NCBI RefSeq assembly: GCF_000741575.1
Contig: NZ_JGYV01000009.1
Location: 1-64,000 of the forward strand
DNA length: 64,000 bases
Direction of reading: 5' to 3'
From: Bifidobacterium cuniculi
Lineage (GTDB): Bacteria > Actinomycetota > Actinomycetes > Actinomycetales > Bifidobacteriaceae
Each line of letters starts with the position of its first letter. Position 1 is the first letter of the stretch. The notes beneath the pieces were generated by a model. The model did not search any database. It was not told the DNA's origin and saw only the letters and a program-made list of their open reading frames with translations. This document shows, one piece after another, positions 18,347 to 27,124 of the stretch. Position numbers and translations under genes: made by a program.

Positions 18347-21300
18347 CTACGCCCGCAGACGCCTCATCGCCAGCGCCAGGCCGACCATGGCCACCAGCAC
18401 GATGCCCAGACCGCCCAGAACCACCGCCAGCTCGCCACGGCCGCCCGTGTCGGGCAACACGAAACCTGGCTCATCGGTGATCACACCGTCGTCACCGAGC
18501 GAGATCACGGTGCCCGCCGTGGAGGCATCCACGGTGAAGGTGAAGGTCTTGTCATTGAGATAGTAGCCTTCCGGCGCCTTGGTCTCCTTGACGGTGTACG
18601 TGCCCCAGGGCAGGTTCTCCAGCTTGAACCGCCCCGCCGTGGGATCCACGTTCACCTGCCACTTGCCGGCACTGGAAACCGCACACCCGCTCGCCGCGCA
18701 ATCGCTGACGGTGAAGCTCTGTCCATCCGCACCGGACCCATCCGCCGGCGTATACGTGACCTTCCACTCGGACCCCGGCAGCACCTGCGACTCCCCGCTG
18801 CCGCCGGACTTCTTGGCCCACTGCACCGCCCCGAGCAGCCGCTCGTTGGCGATGGCGGTGCCGGACGCCCTGGAGCCGCCGGTGACCGGATCCCCGCTGC
18901 CGCCCACGGCACCGCCGCCGCGCACCAGCGCGGACACGACGCCCGTGGAGGACACGGTGAAGTAATAATAAGGACCCTCCGCCTCGCTCGGCGCGGCATA
19001 CCCGTCCGGCACCTTCGACTCGAAGATCCGGTACTTGCCCGGCACGAGCCCGGCGACGCGGAAGGCCGCCCCGCCCTCCGACACCGTCACCACGACCGTC
19101 GGCAGCCCCGACCCCTGGGAGAACTCCATGGAATCCGGGCACCCGTCCGCGCACTGCGACGCCATGTCGAACACCGACGCGTACGACGCCCCGTCCCACT
19201 TGGACACCTGCCACGCGGACCCGGCCAGGGCCGCACCGGAGGTGCCGTCCGTCTTCGACCAGTCGACCGCCGTGGGACTGTCCGCCACATCCAGCGAACC
19301 GTCCGTGACCAGCGACGCCACGTCCGTGTCCCACGTGAGCTTGCCGTCGGCGATGGTGAACCCGTAGGTCTTCCCGTTGAGCTGATAGCCCGCCGGCGGC
19401 GTGATCTCCTTGAGCGTATACGTGCCCGGCTTGAGGTCCGTGATCTTGAGCTGTCCCGCCGCCGAATCGGCGTCCTTGAACGTGCCGGAGACGCCGGAGG
19501 TGTCGTTGTCGGTGATCGTCCACGACTCGGTGCCGTTGCTGACCTGCCACACGGAGCCACCGAGCAGCGTGGAGGAATCCCCGTCCGCCGTCTTCTTCCA
19601 CGCCACGTCGGCGCCGTTGACCGCGTCGACGATGGTGGTGACGCCGTCGGGGGTGCGGTGCATGGTGTCCTGGGTGCCGTCGGCGAGCGTGTAGTCCGGC
19701 GCCATGTACACCTGGAAGACGTTGCTGCTCACCGTGCCTTCGGCACCGGTGGGCATCTGGTAGATGTTCGCGTTGAGCTTGTAGCCGTCCGGCGCCACGG
19801 TTTCACGGATGTAGTAGTTCGCGTTGGGCGACAGCCCTTCCACCTGGAACGAACCGTCATTGCCGTCGGCCCAGTCGCCGGAGGACAGGTCGCCGTCCTT
19901 GACCACCATGAGTGCCTTGGACGCGTCCCCCGCCTTGGCCGCCGCGAGCGACCCGTACACGGCGAACGAGGCCCCCGGCAGCAGCGTCTCCTGCATGTCC
20001 GCCTTGTTCCACTTGAGGCCCGCGGACTGGCTGAGTTCCGCCGCCCACGGGAAGTTGTGCCGTTCGAGGTCCATGTTGATGACCGACGCGGAGTCGGTGC
20101 CGCCGATCGGCGTGGGGCTGTTGAGCTCGAGGTCCTGGCCGACCCACACGCGGCCGTTGGTGGTCACGTGGCAGTCGAGGCTGCCCTTGGGCACCATGAC
20201 CGACCCGACGAATTCCGAGGCCGGGTCATCGTTGTTCTTGTTGTTCTTGCCGCCGGTGACGGTCACCTTGGAGGCGTCGGCGAAGTTCCACATGATGGCT
20301 TCCGCCGCATGCCCGTACTGCTTGGAGTACGTGGAGGTGGGCAGGTAGCCGCTGGCGATGTCGACGCCGTTCCACCACAGCCGCCAGCCGTGGGCGAAAC
20401 TGACGTCGCCGCCGGTGACGTTGATGGCGATCGGCGCGTCGGCGGCGATGTCCTTGAAGCTGAAGTCGACGGCCTTGCTGCCGAAGGAATTGAGCTGCTG
20501 TGCCGTGAGGTCGAAGACCTGCAGGCGCGAGGTCCCGTCGCCGGTGAAGGTGATGAGCCCCTCTTCGCCCTCGGTGTAGGTGTAGGTGACGGTGGTGCTG
20601 CTGTTGGCGTAGTCGGTGACGGTGACGCTGCCGGCCGGCGCATTGCCGACCGTGACCGTCCCGTTGGCTTTGGCCTTGTCCAGCTCGGTGGAGAGCGACT
20701 GCACCTGCGTCCCGTAGGTGCCGTAGTCCGTCCCGTTCACGTCGGCGAGCGGCGACGACTGGTTCCACCAAGCGCTGTTGGTGTGCCAGTCGGTCATCTT
20801 CCCGACGATGGAATCGCGCCCGCTGTTCGACTGCCAGTGCGTGACTGGCCCGGCGAACTTGCCCGCGAACTCGGGCCCGTGCCAGCTTCCGTCGCCCCAC
20901 TGGCCCGGCCCGATGAAGCCGCCGTGCGTCCATGCGCCGATGTCGCCGGTGACGCCGCCCGTGGTCATGGTCCCGATGCCGGAGTCCGCGCCGGCCACCA
21001 CGAGGCCGACCTTGCCCGCGGCCGGACGGAACTGCGACCCGAAACCGGCCGCCACGAAGCGGAAGCCCTGCCCGCTCCACGAGTTCTTGACCGGGTTCAT
21101 GGCGAGCTTGCCGCCCACCACGGTCAGTCCCTCGGCCTCGGCGGCGTAGGTGCCGATCGGCGCGTTGGTGGCGTTGAGCACCGTCGTGTCAGCGGGTTTG
21201 CCCGCCACGTAGTAGTCGCGCCCCACGTAGGTCGCCACGCCCGTGTCCGTGTTGTTGGCGTTGTCCGCGCGGTCCAGGTTCGTGGTCAGCGTCAGGTCGC

Positions 21301-21472
21301 GCCACGTGGCCATGGAGCCGTCGGGCAGTCCGTTGTCCGCCGCGAAGGCCTCGGGGGCGCCGGCGCTGGGCAGGAAGAACACCGCGACCATGGCCAGCAC
21401 CGTGACAATACCGCCGATCAGTCCCAGCCGCGCGCGGTGAGCCGTGGAACGATATGCCGTTGAGGAAATCAT
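18347..21472 (-). CDS. Large pilus tip adhesin with SpaA/Cna-B domains, LPDTG-anchored
   Basis: 1041 residues. A signal peptide covers about 1-43 (ARLGLIGGIVTVLAMVAVFFL...). The N-terminal 450 residues form an adhesin region related to that of the protein at 27125-31501 (LTVVGGKLAMNPVKNSW; SGQGFRF; compare LTVVGGRLAINSIKNSW). Four or five Cna-B/SpaA-like domains follow, each ending in a YTLKEITPPAGY-type E-box. LPDTG lies near 1005, then a hydrophobic helix and RRLRA. Such proteins cap sortase-built pili. It overlaps the upstream frameshifted pilin by 4 bases (ATGA). Confidence 0.9.
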   Translation of the reverse strand: MISSTAYRSTAHRARLGLIGGIVTVLAMVAVFFLPSAGAPEAFAADNGLPDGSMATWRDLTLTTNLDRADNANNTDTGVATYVGRDYYVAGKPADTTVLNATNAPIGTYAAEAEGLTVVGGKLAMNPVKNSWSGQGFRFVAAGFGSQFRPAAGKVGLVVAGADSGIGTMTTGGVTGDIGAWTHGGFIGPGQWGDGSWHGPEFAGKFAGPVTHWQSNSGRDSIVGKMTDWHTNSAWWNQSSPLADVNGTDYGTYGTQVQSLSTELDKAKANGTVTVGNAPAGSVTVTDYANSSTTVTYTYTEGEEGLITFTGDGTSRLQVFDLTAQQLNSFGSKAVDFSFKDIAADAPIAINVTGGDVSFAHGWRLWWNGVDIASGYLPTSTYSKQYGHAAEAIMWNFADASKVTVTGGKNNKNNDDPASEFVGSVMVPKGSLDCHVTTNGRVWVGQDLELNSPTPIGGTDSASVINMDLERHNFPWAAELSQSAGLKWNKADMQETLLPGASFAVYGSLAAAKAGDASKALMVVKDGDLSSGDWADGNDGSFQVEGLSPNANYYIRETVAPDGYKLNANIYQMPTGAEGTVSSNVFQVYMAPDYTLADGTQDTMHRTPDGVTTIVDAVNGADVAWKKTADGDSSTLLGGSVWQVSNGTESWTITDNDTSGVSGTFKDADSAAGQLKITDLKPGTYTLKEITPPAGYQLNGKTYGFTIADGKLTWDTDVASLVTDGSLDVADSPTAVDWSKTDGTSGAALAGSAWQVSKWDGASYASVFDMASQCADGCPDSMEFSQGSGLPTVVVTVSEGGAAFRVAGLVPGKYRIFESKVPDGYAAPSEAEGPYYYFTVSSTGVVSALVRGGGAVGGSGDPVTGGSRASGTAIANERLLGAVQWAKKSGGSGESQVLPGSEWKVTYTPADGSGADGQSFTVSDCAASGCAVSSAGKWQVNVDPTAGRFKLENLPWGTYTVKETKAPEGYYLNDKTFTFTVDASTAGTVISLGDDGVITDEPGFVLPDTGGRGELAVVLGGLGIVLVAMVGLALAMRRLRA

Positions 21473-22466
21473 GCGCGCCGCCCCTCGTCCTGCTCGCCTG
21501 CAGCGGAAGCGCGCATGATCATGAGCACGCCGAGCACGACCGCCACCACGGCTACGCCAACGGCGAGCACGGTGGTGGCGCCGGTCTGCGCCGGCGTTTC
21601 ACCGGCCGTGAACGGTTTGCTGTTGGTGATGGTGACGACTTCGGTGCCGTCGCCGCTGGTGTCGTGGTCGCTGTCCATGGTGTAACCGACGGGCACCTGC
21701 CGCTCGACGACCCGCCAGTCATGCCCGGCTGCGAGCTGCGTCCATTCATGCGTCCATCTGTTGGACGCGCTGAGTTCCACCACCTGGTCGACCGCGCCGT
21801 CCCTGAGCAGTGCCACCTGAATCGAGGTCGGCCTGTCCGCAGCGAAGCCGTCCTGCCACACCTTGTGCACCTGCAGTGCGGAAGTCGCCGTGGTCGGCGG
21901 CGCGCAGTCGCTCTTGGGTTCGATGTCCGCGACCATGCGGTCCGCACCGGCGGCCGCGTATGCGTTGGGCAGTTCGACGAGCATGGCGGACGCGCCGCAG
22001 GTGAGGGTGGATGTGTCGACGCGGTCGGCGGTCACCAGGAAGAGCCCCTCCCCCAGTCCGGCGAAGCTCGCCCGGCCGTCGGCGTCGGTGACGGCGGTCG
22101 CCTCGGCGGGGGTGCCGTTGGCGGCGATGAGGTCGGCCAGCGTGGCCGCCAGCTCGCGGTACTCCTCCTCGCTGGCGTGCGTCGGCCAGGAAATCGGGAA
22201 CCGTGCGGTGTCCGCGAAGGCGCCGACCGGCGTGACCTTGCCGTCGGCGAGCATGGCGACCCTGTAGATATGGAGCGTGACGTCCCCAAGGCGCTGGGCC
22301 GCTGCCCCTGCTGCGTGCCCGCGGTGTGTGCGTAGGTGACGTTGACGATGCCGGCCTCCGTAAGCTGGTCGGCCGATGCGGTGGCTGCTCCCCCGAGCAT
22401 GGCTAGGGCCATGGCGATGGCGCAGAGCACTCCCGCGCATCGACTGGCTACCGTGTGGCGTCTCAT
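21469..22466 (-). pseudogene. Minor pilin with PAQTG sorting signal, single-base frameshift
   Basis: ATG at 22466 (GGAAGGGGAGATC site) opens a clear signal peptide (GVLCAIAMALAMLGGAATASA). After about 60 codons the frame is lost at the C-run 22284-22287; adding one G on the coding strand restores a continuous 332-residue protein. The restored protein has an N-terminal pilin-like domain, a Cna-B domain (VHKVWQDGFAADRPTSIQV), then PAQTG, a hydrophobic helix and a basic region. It is a paralogue of the next gene upstream. The shift may be a true mutation or a sequencing error in a short homopolymer. Confidence 0.75.
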
Positions 22467-22594
22467 GATCTCCCCTTCCGAGCAGGGCCATGGGAGATTC
22501 ATTCGCTCCCGTTGCTGGCCCTAAGAAGGGATGGTAGTAGTACGTCACCGTACAAGTGCCGTTTTCGGCTGTGGGAAATTTTGCCCGCCCCCCA

Positions 22595-22688
22595 CTAGAA
22601 ATCTCTCGTTTTTCCGTGACTTTTCTAGGGCGACCCGCGCGGGCGGGCCGCGTCCTAGAAAAGTCACGGAAAAACGAGAGATTTCTAG
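22595..22688. repeat. Palindrome of the AGAAATCTCTCG family
   Basis: CTAGAAATCTCTCGTTTTTC and complement form long arms around a GC-rich centre (CGCGCGGGCGGG). It lies between the stop of the pilin at 22792 and the start of the next gene. Confidence 0.85.
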
Positions 22689-22733
22689 CCCTTGCCATCC
22701 GGAGGCCCACCCATCGAAAACCGCATAACAAGA

Positions 22734-22764
22734 CGGCCGCCACCCGAAAGGGATGGCGGCCGCC
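22734..22764 (-). terminator. Terminator hairpin of the 352-residue pilin gene
   Basis: CGGCCGCCACCC pairs with GGATGGCGGCCG (one mismatch) around GAAAG; a T-rich stretch follows on the minus strand. It lies 28 bases past the stop at 22792. Confidence 0.75.
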
Positions 22765-22791
22765 GGTTTTGGTGCGAAGGAGAAAACTTCG

Positions 22792-23850
22792 TTACTGCTG
22801 GCTGCCCGAGCGACGTGCCTTGACAATCATGAGCACACCGATGACCAGCGCCGCTCCCGCCACGGCACACAGCGTGGCGATCTCGGCACCAGTCTGCGCC
22901 GGGGTCGGCGTGGGGGCCGGAGGCGTCGGCGTCGGGGTGGCCGGCTTGGTGTTGGTGATGGTCCAGTAGCTGGTGGTGGCCGAGACACGGTCGACTTCCA
23001 TGTGCATGGTGTAGCCTTCCGGAACCTCGGTCTCCTGCACCACGTAGTCCATGGACTCGGGCAGGCGGGTCCACTCGTAGGACCAGTTGTTGGCTGCGTT
23101 GAGCTCGACGGTCTCGTACTCCTCGAAGGGGCCGTCCTCGTCGAACTGGTAGAACAGGGTCACCTTGATGGAGGTGGGGCGGTCGGGCGCATTGGAGTCG
23201 TTCCAGATCTTCTTCACATGGATCGGGTCCTTGCCGCTCCACGGGGTGCCCTTGACACTCACCTGCACCTGACGGCCCTCGTACTCGGCGGCGGTGCCTT
23301 CGGGGACGGAGACGAGCTGCGCGGAATACACGGCCTTCGGCAGGGCGTAGAGCGGGGAGATGAGGAAGTACACGCCGTCGCTCAGCCCGGTGAAGGTGAC
23401 CACGCCGTCGGCGTCCGTGGTGCCGGTGGCCACGTAGTCGGAGCCGAACTGGTTGGCCTTCATGGTCTGGAAGAGCGTGGTGGCCAGGTCGTACCAGTCC
23501 TCGGCGAAGGGCTTGTTGCCGTTCTCGTCCGCCTCGTACTTGGTGTCCAGGAGCGACCAGTTGACGTCCTTGAAGACCTCGTCCTTGAATTCGTCGGTGA
23601 GCTGGGAACTCAGCGGTTCGTCCGGGTTGTCCTTGTCCCAGTTCGCCACCTTGTACAGGTAGAACTCGGATCCTTCCACCTTCTCGCCGTTGTATTCGAA
23701 GGTGGCGGTGATGCTGCCCTTGGCGTCGGTGTCCTCGGGCGGCAGTTCGTCGGCGACCGCCCCCGCGGCACCGAACCCGAGCGTCGCCAACATCGAGGCC
23801 ACGCACAGCAGCGCGGGTGCGAGCCGGCTGGCAATGGTATGCCGTGTCAT
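22792..23850 (-). CDS. Small pilin with Cna-B domain and PAQTG sorting signal
   Basis: 352 residues. Signal peptide at about 1-33 (LAPALLCVASMLATLGFGAAG). Residues 40-190 form a pilin-like domain (FEYNGEKVEGSEFYLYKVAN), followed by a Cna-B domain (HVKKIWNDSNAPDRPTSIKV; E-box VVQETEVPEGYTM). A short Thr-Pro linker precedes PAQTG, a hydrophobic helix and a basic end. The motif is not the usual LPXTG, and the frameshifted neighbour shares it. The gene follows the class C sortase by 72 bases, so it may be a basal or minor subunit of that pilus. Confidence 0.85.
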   Translation of the reverse strand: MTRHTIASRLAPALLCVASMLATLGFGAAGAVADELPPEDTDAKGSITATFEYNGEKVEGSEFYLYKVANWDKDNPDEPLSSQLTDEFKDEVFKDVNWSLLDTKYEADENGNKPFAEDWYDLATTLFQTMKANQFGSDYVATGTTDADGVVTFTGLSDGVYFLISPLYALPKAVYSAQLVSVPEGTAAEYEGRQVQVSVKGTPWSGKDPIHVKKIWNDSNAPDRPTSIKVTLFYQFDEDGPFEEYETVELNAANNWSYEWTRLPESMDYVVQETEVPEGYTMHMEVDRVSATTSYWTITNTKPATPTPTPPAPTPTPAQTGAEIATLCAVAGAALVIGVLMIVKARRSGSQQ

Positions 23851-23922
23851 GTTCTCCCCTTTTTCCTAGGTTCTGTGTGTAGGTCTTCTCTCCCGCCGCG
23901 CGACGCGCGTGCGGCAAAATCC

Positions 23923-24942
23923 TTATTTCGCGTGCCTCACCTTGGCGTTCGGCAGGCTTCCCCGTCCGGACCGCTTGGAGCGGCGGATGACGATGGAGAC
24001 GATCCATGCAATGAACAGCACGATGAGTGCCGCGGCGATGCCGATGACGATGGTCTGGTCTCGGTCCGCCTTCGCATACTCCGCTTCGCTGACGGTCTCC
24101 ACCGGGTTCGGGATCCGGTGGCCGCGCACCAGCAGGCGATGCGAGTTCACGCCGTAGGGCGTGCACGTGATGAGCGTGGCATAGTCCTGGTCGGCACTGA
24201 AGTCGAGGTCGCGCATCTCGTTCGGCAGCACCACCCGGATCTGGTCGACCTGGTAGGTGTACGTGTCGTCCAGCACGTGGAAGGCGAAGGTGTCGCCCTC
24301 CTTGAGGCTGTCCAGGCCGGTGAAGAGCTTCGCGCTCGGCAGGCCGGTGTGCCCGGAGACCGCCGTGTGGGTGCCCTCGCCGCCGACCGGCAGCGAGCTG
24401 CCTTCGAGGTGACCGCCCGCGATCTGCAGCACCGACTCTTCGGTGCCGTGGTAGATCGGGAGCCTGGCCTTGAGTGCCGGGATGGTGATGTATCCCATGA
24501 TGCCAGTGCCCGTCACGTCCAATGTTCGGTTGTATTCCTCCCGCTCCTCGTCGGTCAGGTTCCAACGGTTCGGGAGGGTGTTGAGCTTTTCGTTGTAGGC
24601 GCGGGCGTCGGCGAGCATCTGCTCCTTCTTTTCCGCGCTCATGTCGTCCACCTGCTCGACGTAGCTGGCGACGGCGCGGGAAGCGTGCTGCCTGTTCCAC
24701 CAGTCCGCGACGGTGGGGTACAGCAGCAGGCCGATGCCCGACAGCAGGACGAGCGAGCAGACCACGATCATGACCGTGATCAGGCCGTCGCCCTTCTTGT
24801 TCTTCTTACCCGCGGATGCGGCAGAGCCGCCCATGGATTCCAGAGTGGAGCCAGTGGGCGGCTGCTGGGGTGAGGAACCGCCCTTCCCGGTTGTGTCAGT
24901 CAGGTTCTGGCTAGGCACGTCCTTGGAATGACGATTCCTCAT
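23923..24942 (-). CDS. Class C (pilus-assembly) sortase
   Basis: 339 residues. A membrane helix lies at about 53-76 and a second near 306-328, typical of pilin polymerases. Catalytic residues are visible: His in AVSGHTGLP (about 197), Cys in LITCTPYG (about 258) and Arg in HRLLVRGHR (about 270). A DxW/F lid cannot be assigned with certainty; the YPTVADWWN segment just after the first helix (about 77-85) is the candidate. It joins pilins by transpeptidation at the outer membrane face. It sits directly downstream of the major pilin, the standard order tip-shaft-sortase. Confidence 0.93.
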   Translation of the reverse strand: MRNRHSKDVPSQNLTDTTGKGGSSPQQPPTGSTLESMGGSAASAGKKNKKGDGLITVMIVVCSLVLLSGIGLLLYPTVADWWNRQHASRAVASYVEQVDDMSAEKKEQMLADARAYNEKLNTLPNRWNLTDEEREEYNRTLDVTGTGIMGYITIPALKARLPIYHGTEESVLQIAGGHLEGSSLPVGGEGTHTAVSGHTGLPSAKLFTGLDSLKEGDTFAFHVLDDTYTYQVDQIRVVLPNEMRDLDFSADQDYATLITCTPYGVNSHRLLVRGHRIPNPVETVSEAEYAKADRDQTIVIGIAAALIVLFIAWIVSIVIRRSKRSGRGSLPNAKVRHAK

Positions 24943-24995
24943 GACACCTTTCCTTTAGGGGATTGGTTGTTGTTTTTGGTTTGTCTGAGCGAGGC

Positions 24996-26494
24996 TCAGG
25001 CCTGGCGACGGCGCAGGGCCACCGCGAGACCGATGCCGGCCATCAGGACGATCGCGCCACCCACGGTGTAGAGGATGGTGGTGCCCATGCCACCGGTCTC
25101 GGGGAGCTTGCTACCACCCTTGTTGAGGATGGTGGTAGCAGCACCGGTCCCGTTCAGGGTCGCACCGGTGACCGTAAGGGTAGCGGTCGGCTGATCCGAC
25201 GTAACATCGTGGTTGGCAACAATGTCGAAGGTGACGTTATCAGCCTTGGTGAAGCCTGCAGGGGTGTAGGTTTCCTCAAGGGTGTAGTTACCGGCATCGA
25301 TGCGGTCAACGCCGAACTTGTAGGCGTCTCCCTGCTTGGTAACCGTCAGATTCTCATAGACCTTGCCGGTGCTGTTGTTGGTCAGTTTGAAGACCGGCAG
25401 ATCGTTGTCGTTCGGAGTGATATCGAAGGTCTTGGTACCGTCGAAATTCCAAGTGAAGACCACGACCTGGTCGGTCGGAGTGGTGCCCTTGTCGCCGTCA
25501 CTCTGCTGGTAGGGGTTGTTCGAGAAGGTCAGGTTCGCCTTGTTCCAGTTGCCGCCGGTGCCAATCACGGCATTCTCGTTGAGCGTAGCGTTGTAAGTGA
25601 CCACGATCTCGCTATTGGAGGTCAGGGCACCAGCTGTATCGCAGGCCTTCAGATCCTCAGTGGCAATGGTGATCGGGGAACCCTCGGTAACCGTGAAGCA
25701 GGAGGTAAGATCAGCATCGCCGCTCATGACATTGACGGACGACTTGTCAAAGGTCAGACCTGCATCCAACGTATCGTTGAAGGAGTAGAAGTACGTCTCG
25801 TATTCGTCGTACTCAGCGGGCAGAGTACCGGTCAGCTGGAAGGGAACGGTGTCGCCAAGAGCCCAGTCAGCCGAATCGTTCCACTCTCCGTTGCCCTGCC
25901 CCTCGGGGGCGTTGGGGTCGCCATTGTCCTGGACCTTCTTTTCCAGGGTGACAGTACCGTTCTTCAGCGTGATCGTGAGGCCTTCCGCACCAACGGTATC
26001 CACCATGTAGCGGGAACGGGTATCCCTGCTATCAGTTCCGATAGTAGTGTGCGCGAAGAGGTAGTAGCCCTGGGTGACATCACCAGTGGCACCAATAGTG
26101 TCCGCTTCCGCCGTCGGAGAAGCAGCAATGAACGCCTTGGCAAAAGTCTCGACATTCGTGTCCGTTAGATTGTCAAGAACAAGCTTGATGAGATCGGCAT
26201 CCGTAGCATCGTCTGCCACAGTTGCCCCAATGCCCACGAGGCCTGCCTTAAGAGCATCCTTGTTGGTTGCGTACACGGAATAAACGAACTTACCCTCATC
26301 CTCGGACTCGATGTTGAGAATACGGTAGGCAGTCAGCTGATCGCCAGCCTGGTAATTGCTGATGGTGACGGTCGCCTTGTCGGCAACGGTCGCGTAGGCG
26401 GCACCGGCAACGGCGCCGAAGCCGGCGAGACCCAGCGAGAGGGCAGCGAGAGGGCAGCGAGGCCGGAAATGCCAGCCTTCCAAACCTTCTTCAT
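24996..26494 (-). pseudogene. Major pilin out of frame through an 11-bp tandem duplication (possibly phase-variable)
   Basis: ATG at 26494 with GGAGATAAAT opens MKKVWKAGISGLAALSL, the same style of signal peptide as the pilin at 100-1764. At 26437-26458 an 11-bp unit (GAGAGGGCAGC on the plus strand) occurs twice; this shifts the frame. With one unit the protein is 495 residues: pilin domains, TLEKKVQDNGD near 190, the E-box YTLEETYTPAGF near 415, then LPETG, a hydrophobic helix and RRRQA. Without correction only a TTG start at 26483, which loses the signal-peptide charge region, keeps the frame. All else is intact, so the lesion may be recent or reversible. Confidence 0.8.
26437..26458. repeat. 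11-bp tandem duplication in the pilin signal-peptide codons
   Basis: Two exact head-to-tail copies of GAGAGGGCAGC, preceded by a matching CAGC. One copy would restore the reading frame and give the expected hydrophobic core GLAALSLGLAGFG. Confidence 0.9.
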
Positions 26495-26513
26495 ATTTAT
26501 CTCCTTCAATTGG

Positions 26514-26546
26514 TTACCTTATAAATCGCTTGGATTTATAAGGTAA
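26514..26546 (-). promoter_or_regulatory. Stem-loop in the leader of the major pilin
   Basis: TTACCTTATAAATC and its perfect complement flank GCTTG, 19 bases before the pilin start and just before its ribosome site. It could be an operator or an mRNA stem that influences translation or stability. On the plus strand a T-run follows, but no plus-strand gene ends here. Confidence 0.6.
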
Positions 26547-27068
26547 TCTTTTTTGTTATCCCCGTACTCAAACTTGGAGTTTGAAGTGGAGGGTGGCACC
26601 GCAGATCCAAACCGATATCGACGGAACCAAATCTTGAGTTGTAGACGCTCCCAACGGCTGGGATTCGTCACCAGGCAGAGCACCTGTGCTTCTGCATCCC
26701 ACAGCGTAGCACGGTTTGCACCGTCAGCGCAACTCGAGTTGCAAGAACCGGAGTGTTGCTTGAAAAAACAACAAGATGCATTCAGTTGTCTGGTCGCCTG
26801 TCAGATAATCGTATACGTAAATTTACAAGTATTCAATCATCATTACGTTTTATTTGCAAACCCCAGTTAACTCACCAAGGTTTTTCGTTCCCTATCGGAA
26901 CCTTATGGTTAAGAGCATATGCCATGGCAATCGGAAGGGGAAGACCCCGGGCATACCTTTCACAACACCTCCATGAGATTGCTCAAGGTGTGTGGGGAAA
27001 GGTCGGACGCATGGATGCGACAGACCCTGGAATCCGACGAAACCCTCCTTCCATGCAGTGGTGGGGAC
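26547..27068. other. Leader/intergenic DNA between tip adhesin and major pilin
   Basis: No gene is supported. The part from 26750 to 26930 is clearly more AT-rich than its surroundings and is the likely promoter region of the major pilin-sortase unit. A small palindrome (TCAAACTTGGAGTTTGA) lies at about 26569-26585. Confidence 0.45.
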
Positions 27069-27104
27069 GGGTGGTTCCGGCCACGGAGCAGGCCGGAACC
27101 ACCC
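27069..27104 (-). terminator. Terminator of the tip adhesin gene
   Basis: Perfect 14-bp stem (GGGTGGTTCCGGCC and complement) with an 8-base loop, 20 bases past the stop at 27125. GC-rich, without a U-run. Confidence 0.75.
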
Positions 27105-27124
27105 ACGCTCAGGGATGTGCCAGG

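Noticed and set aside
18227-21463. 1078-codon plus-strand frame opposite the 1041-residue adhesin
   Set aside because: Antisense shadow rich in R, G, A and H, without domains or a ribosome site; the minus-strand adhesin is unmistakable.
22685-24700. 671-codon minus-strand frame over the small pilin and sortase
   Set aside because: It overlaps two clear genes in another frame and has the composition of a shifted frame.
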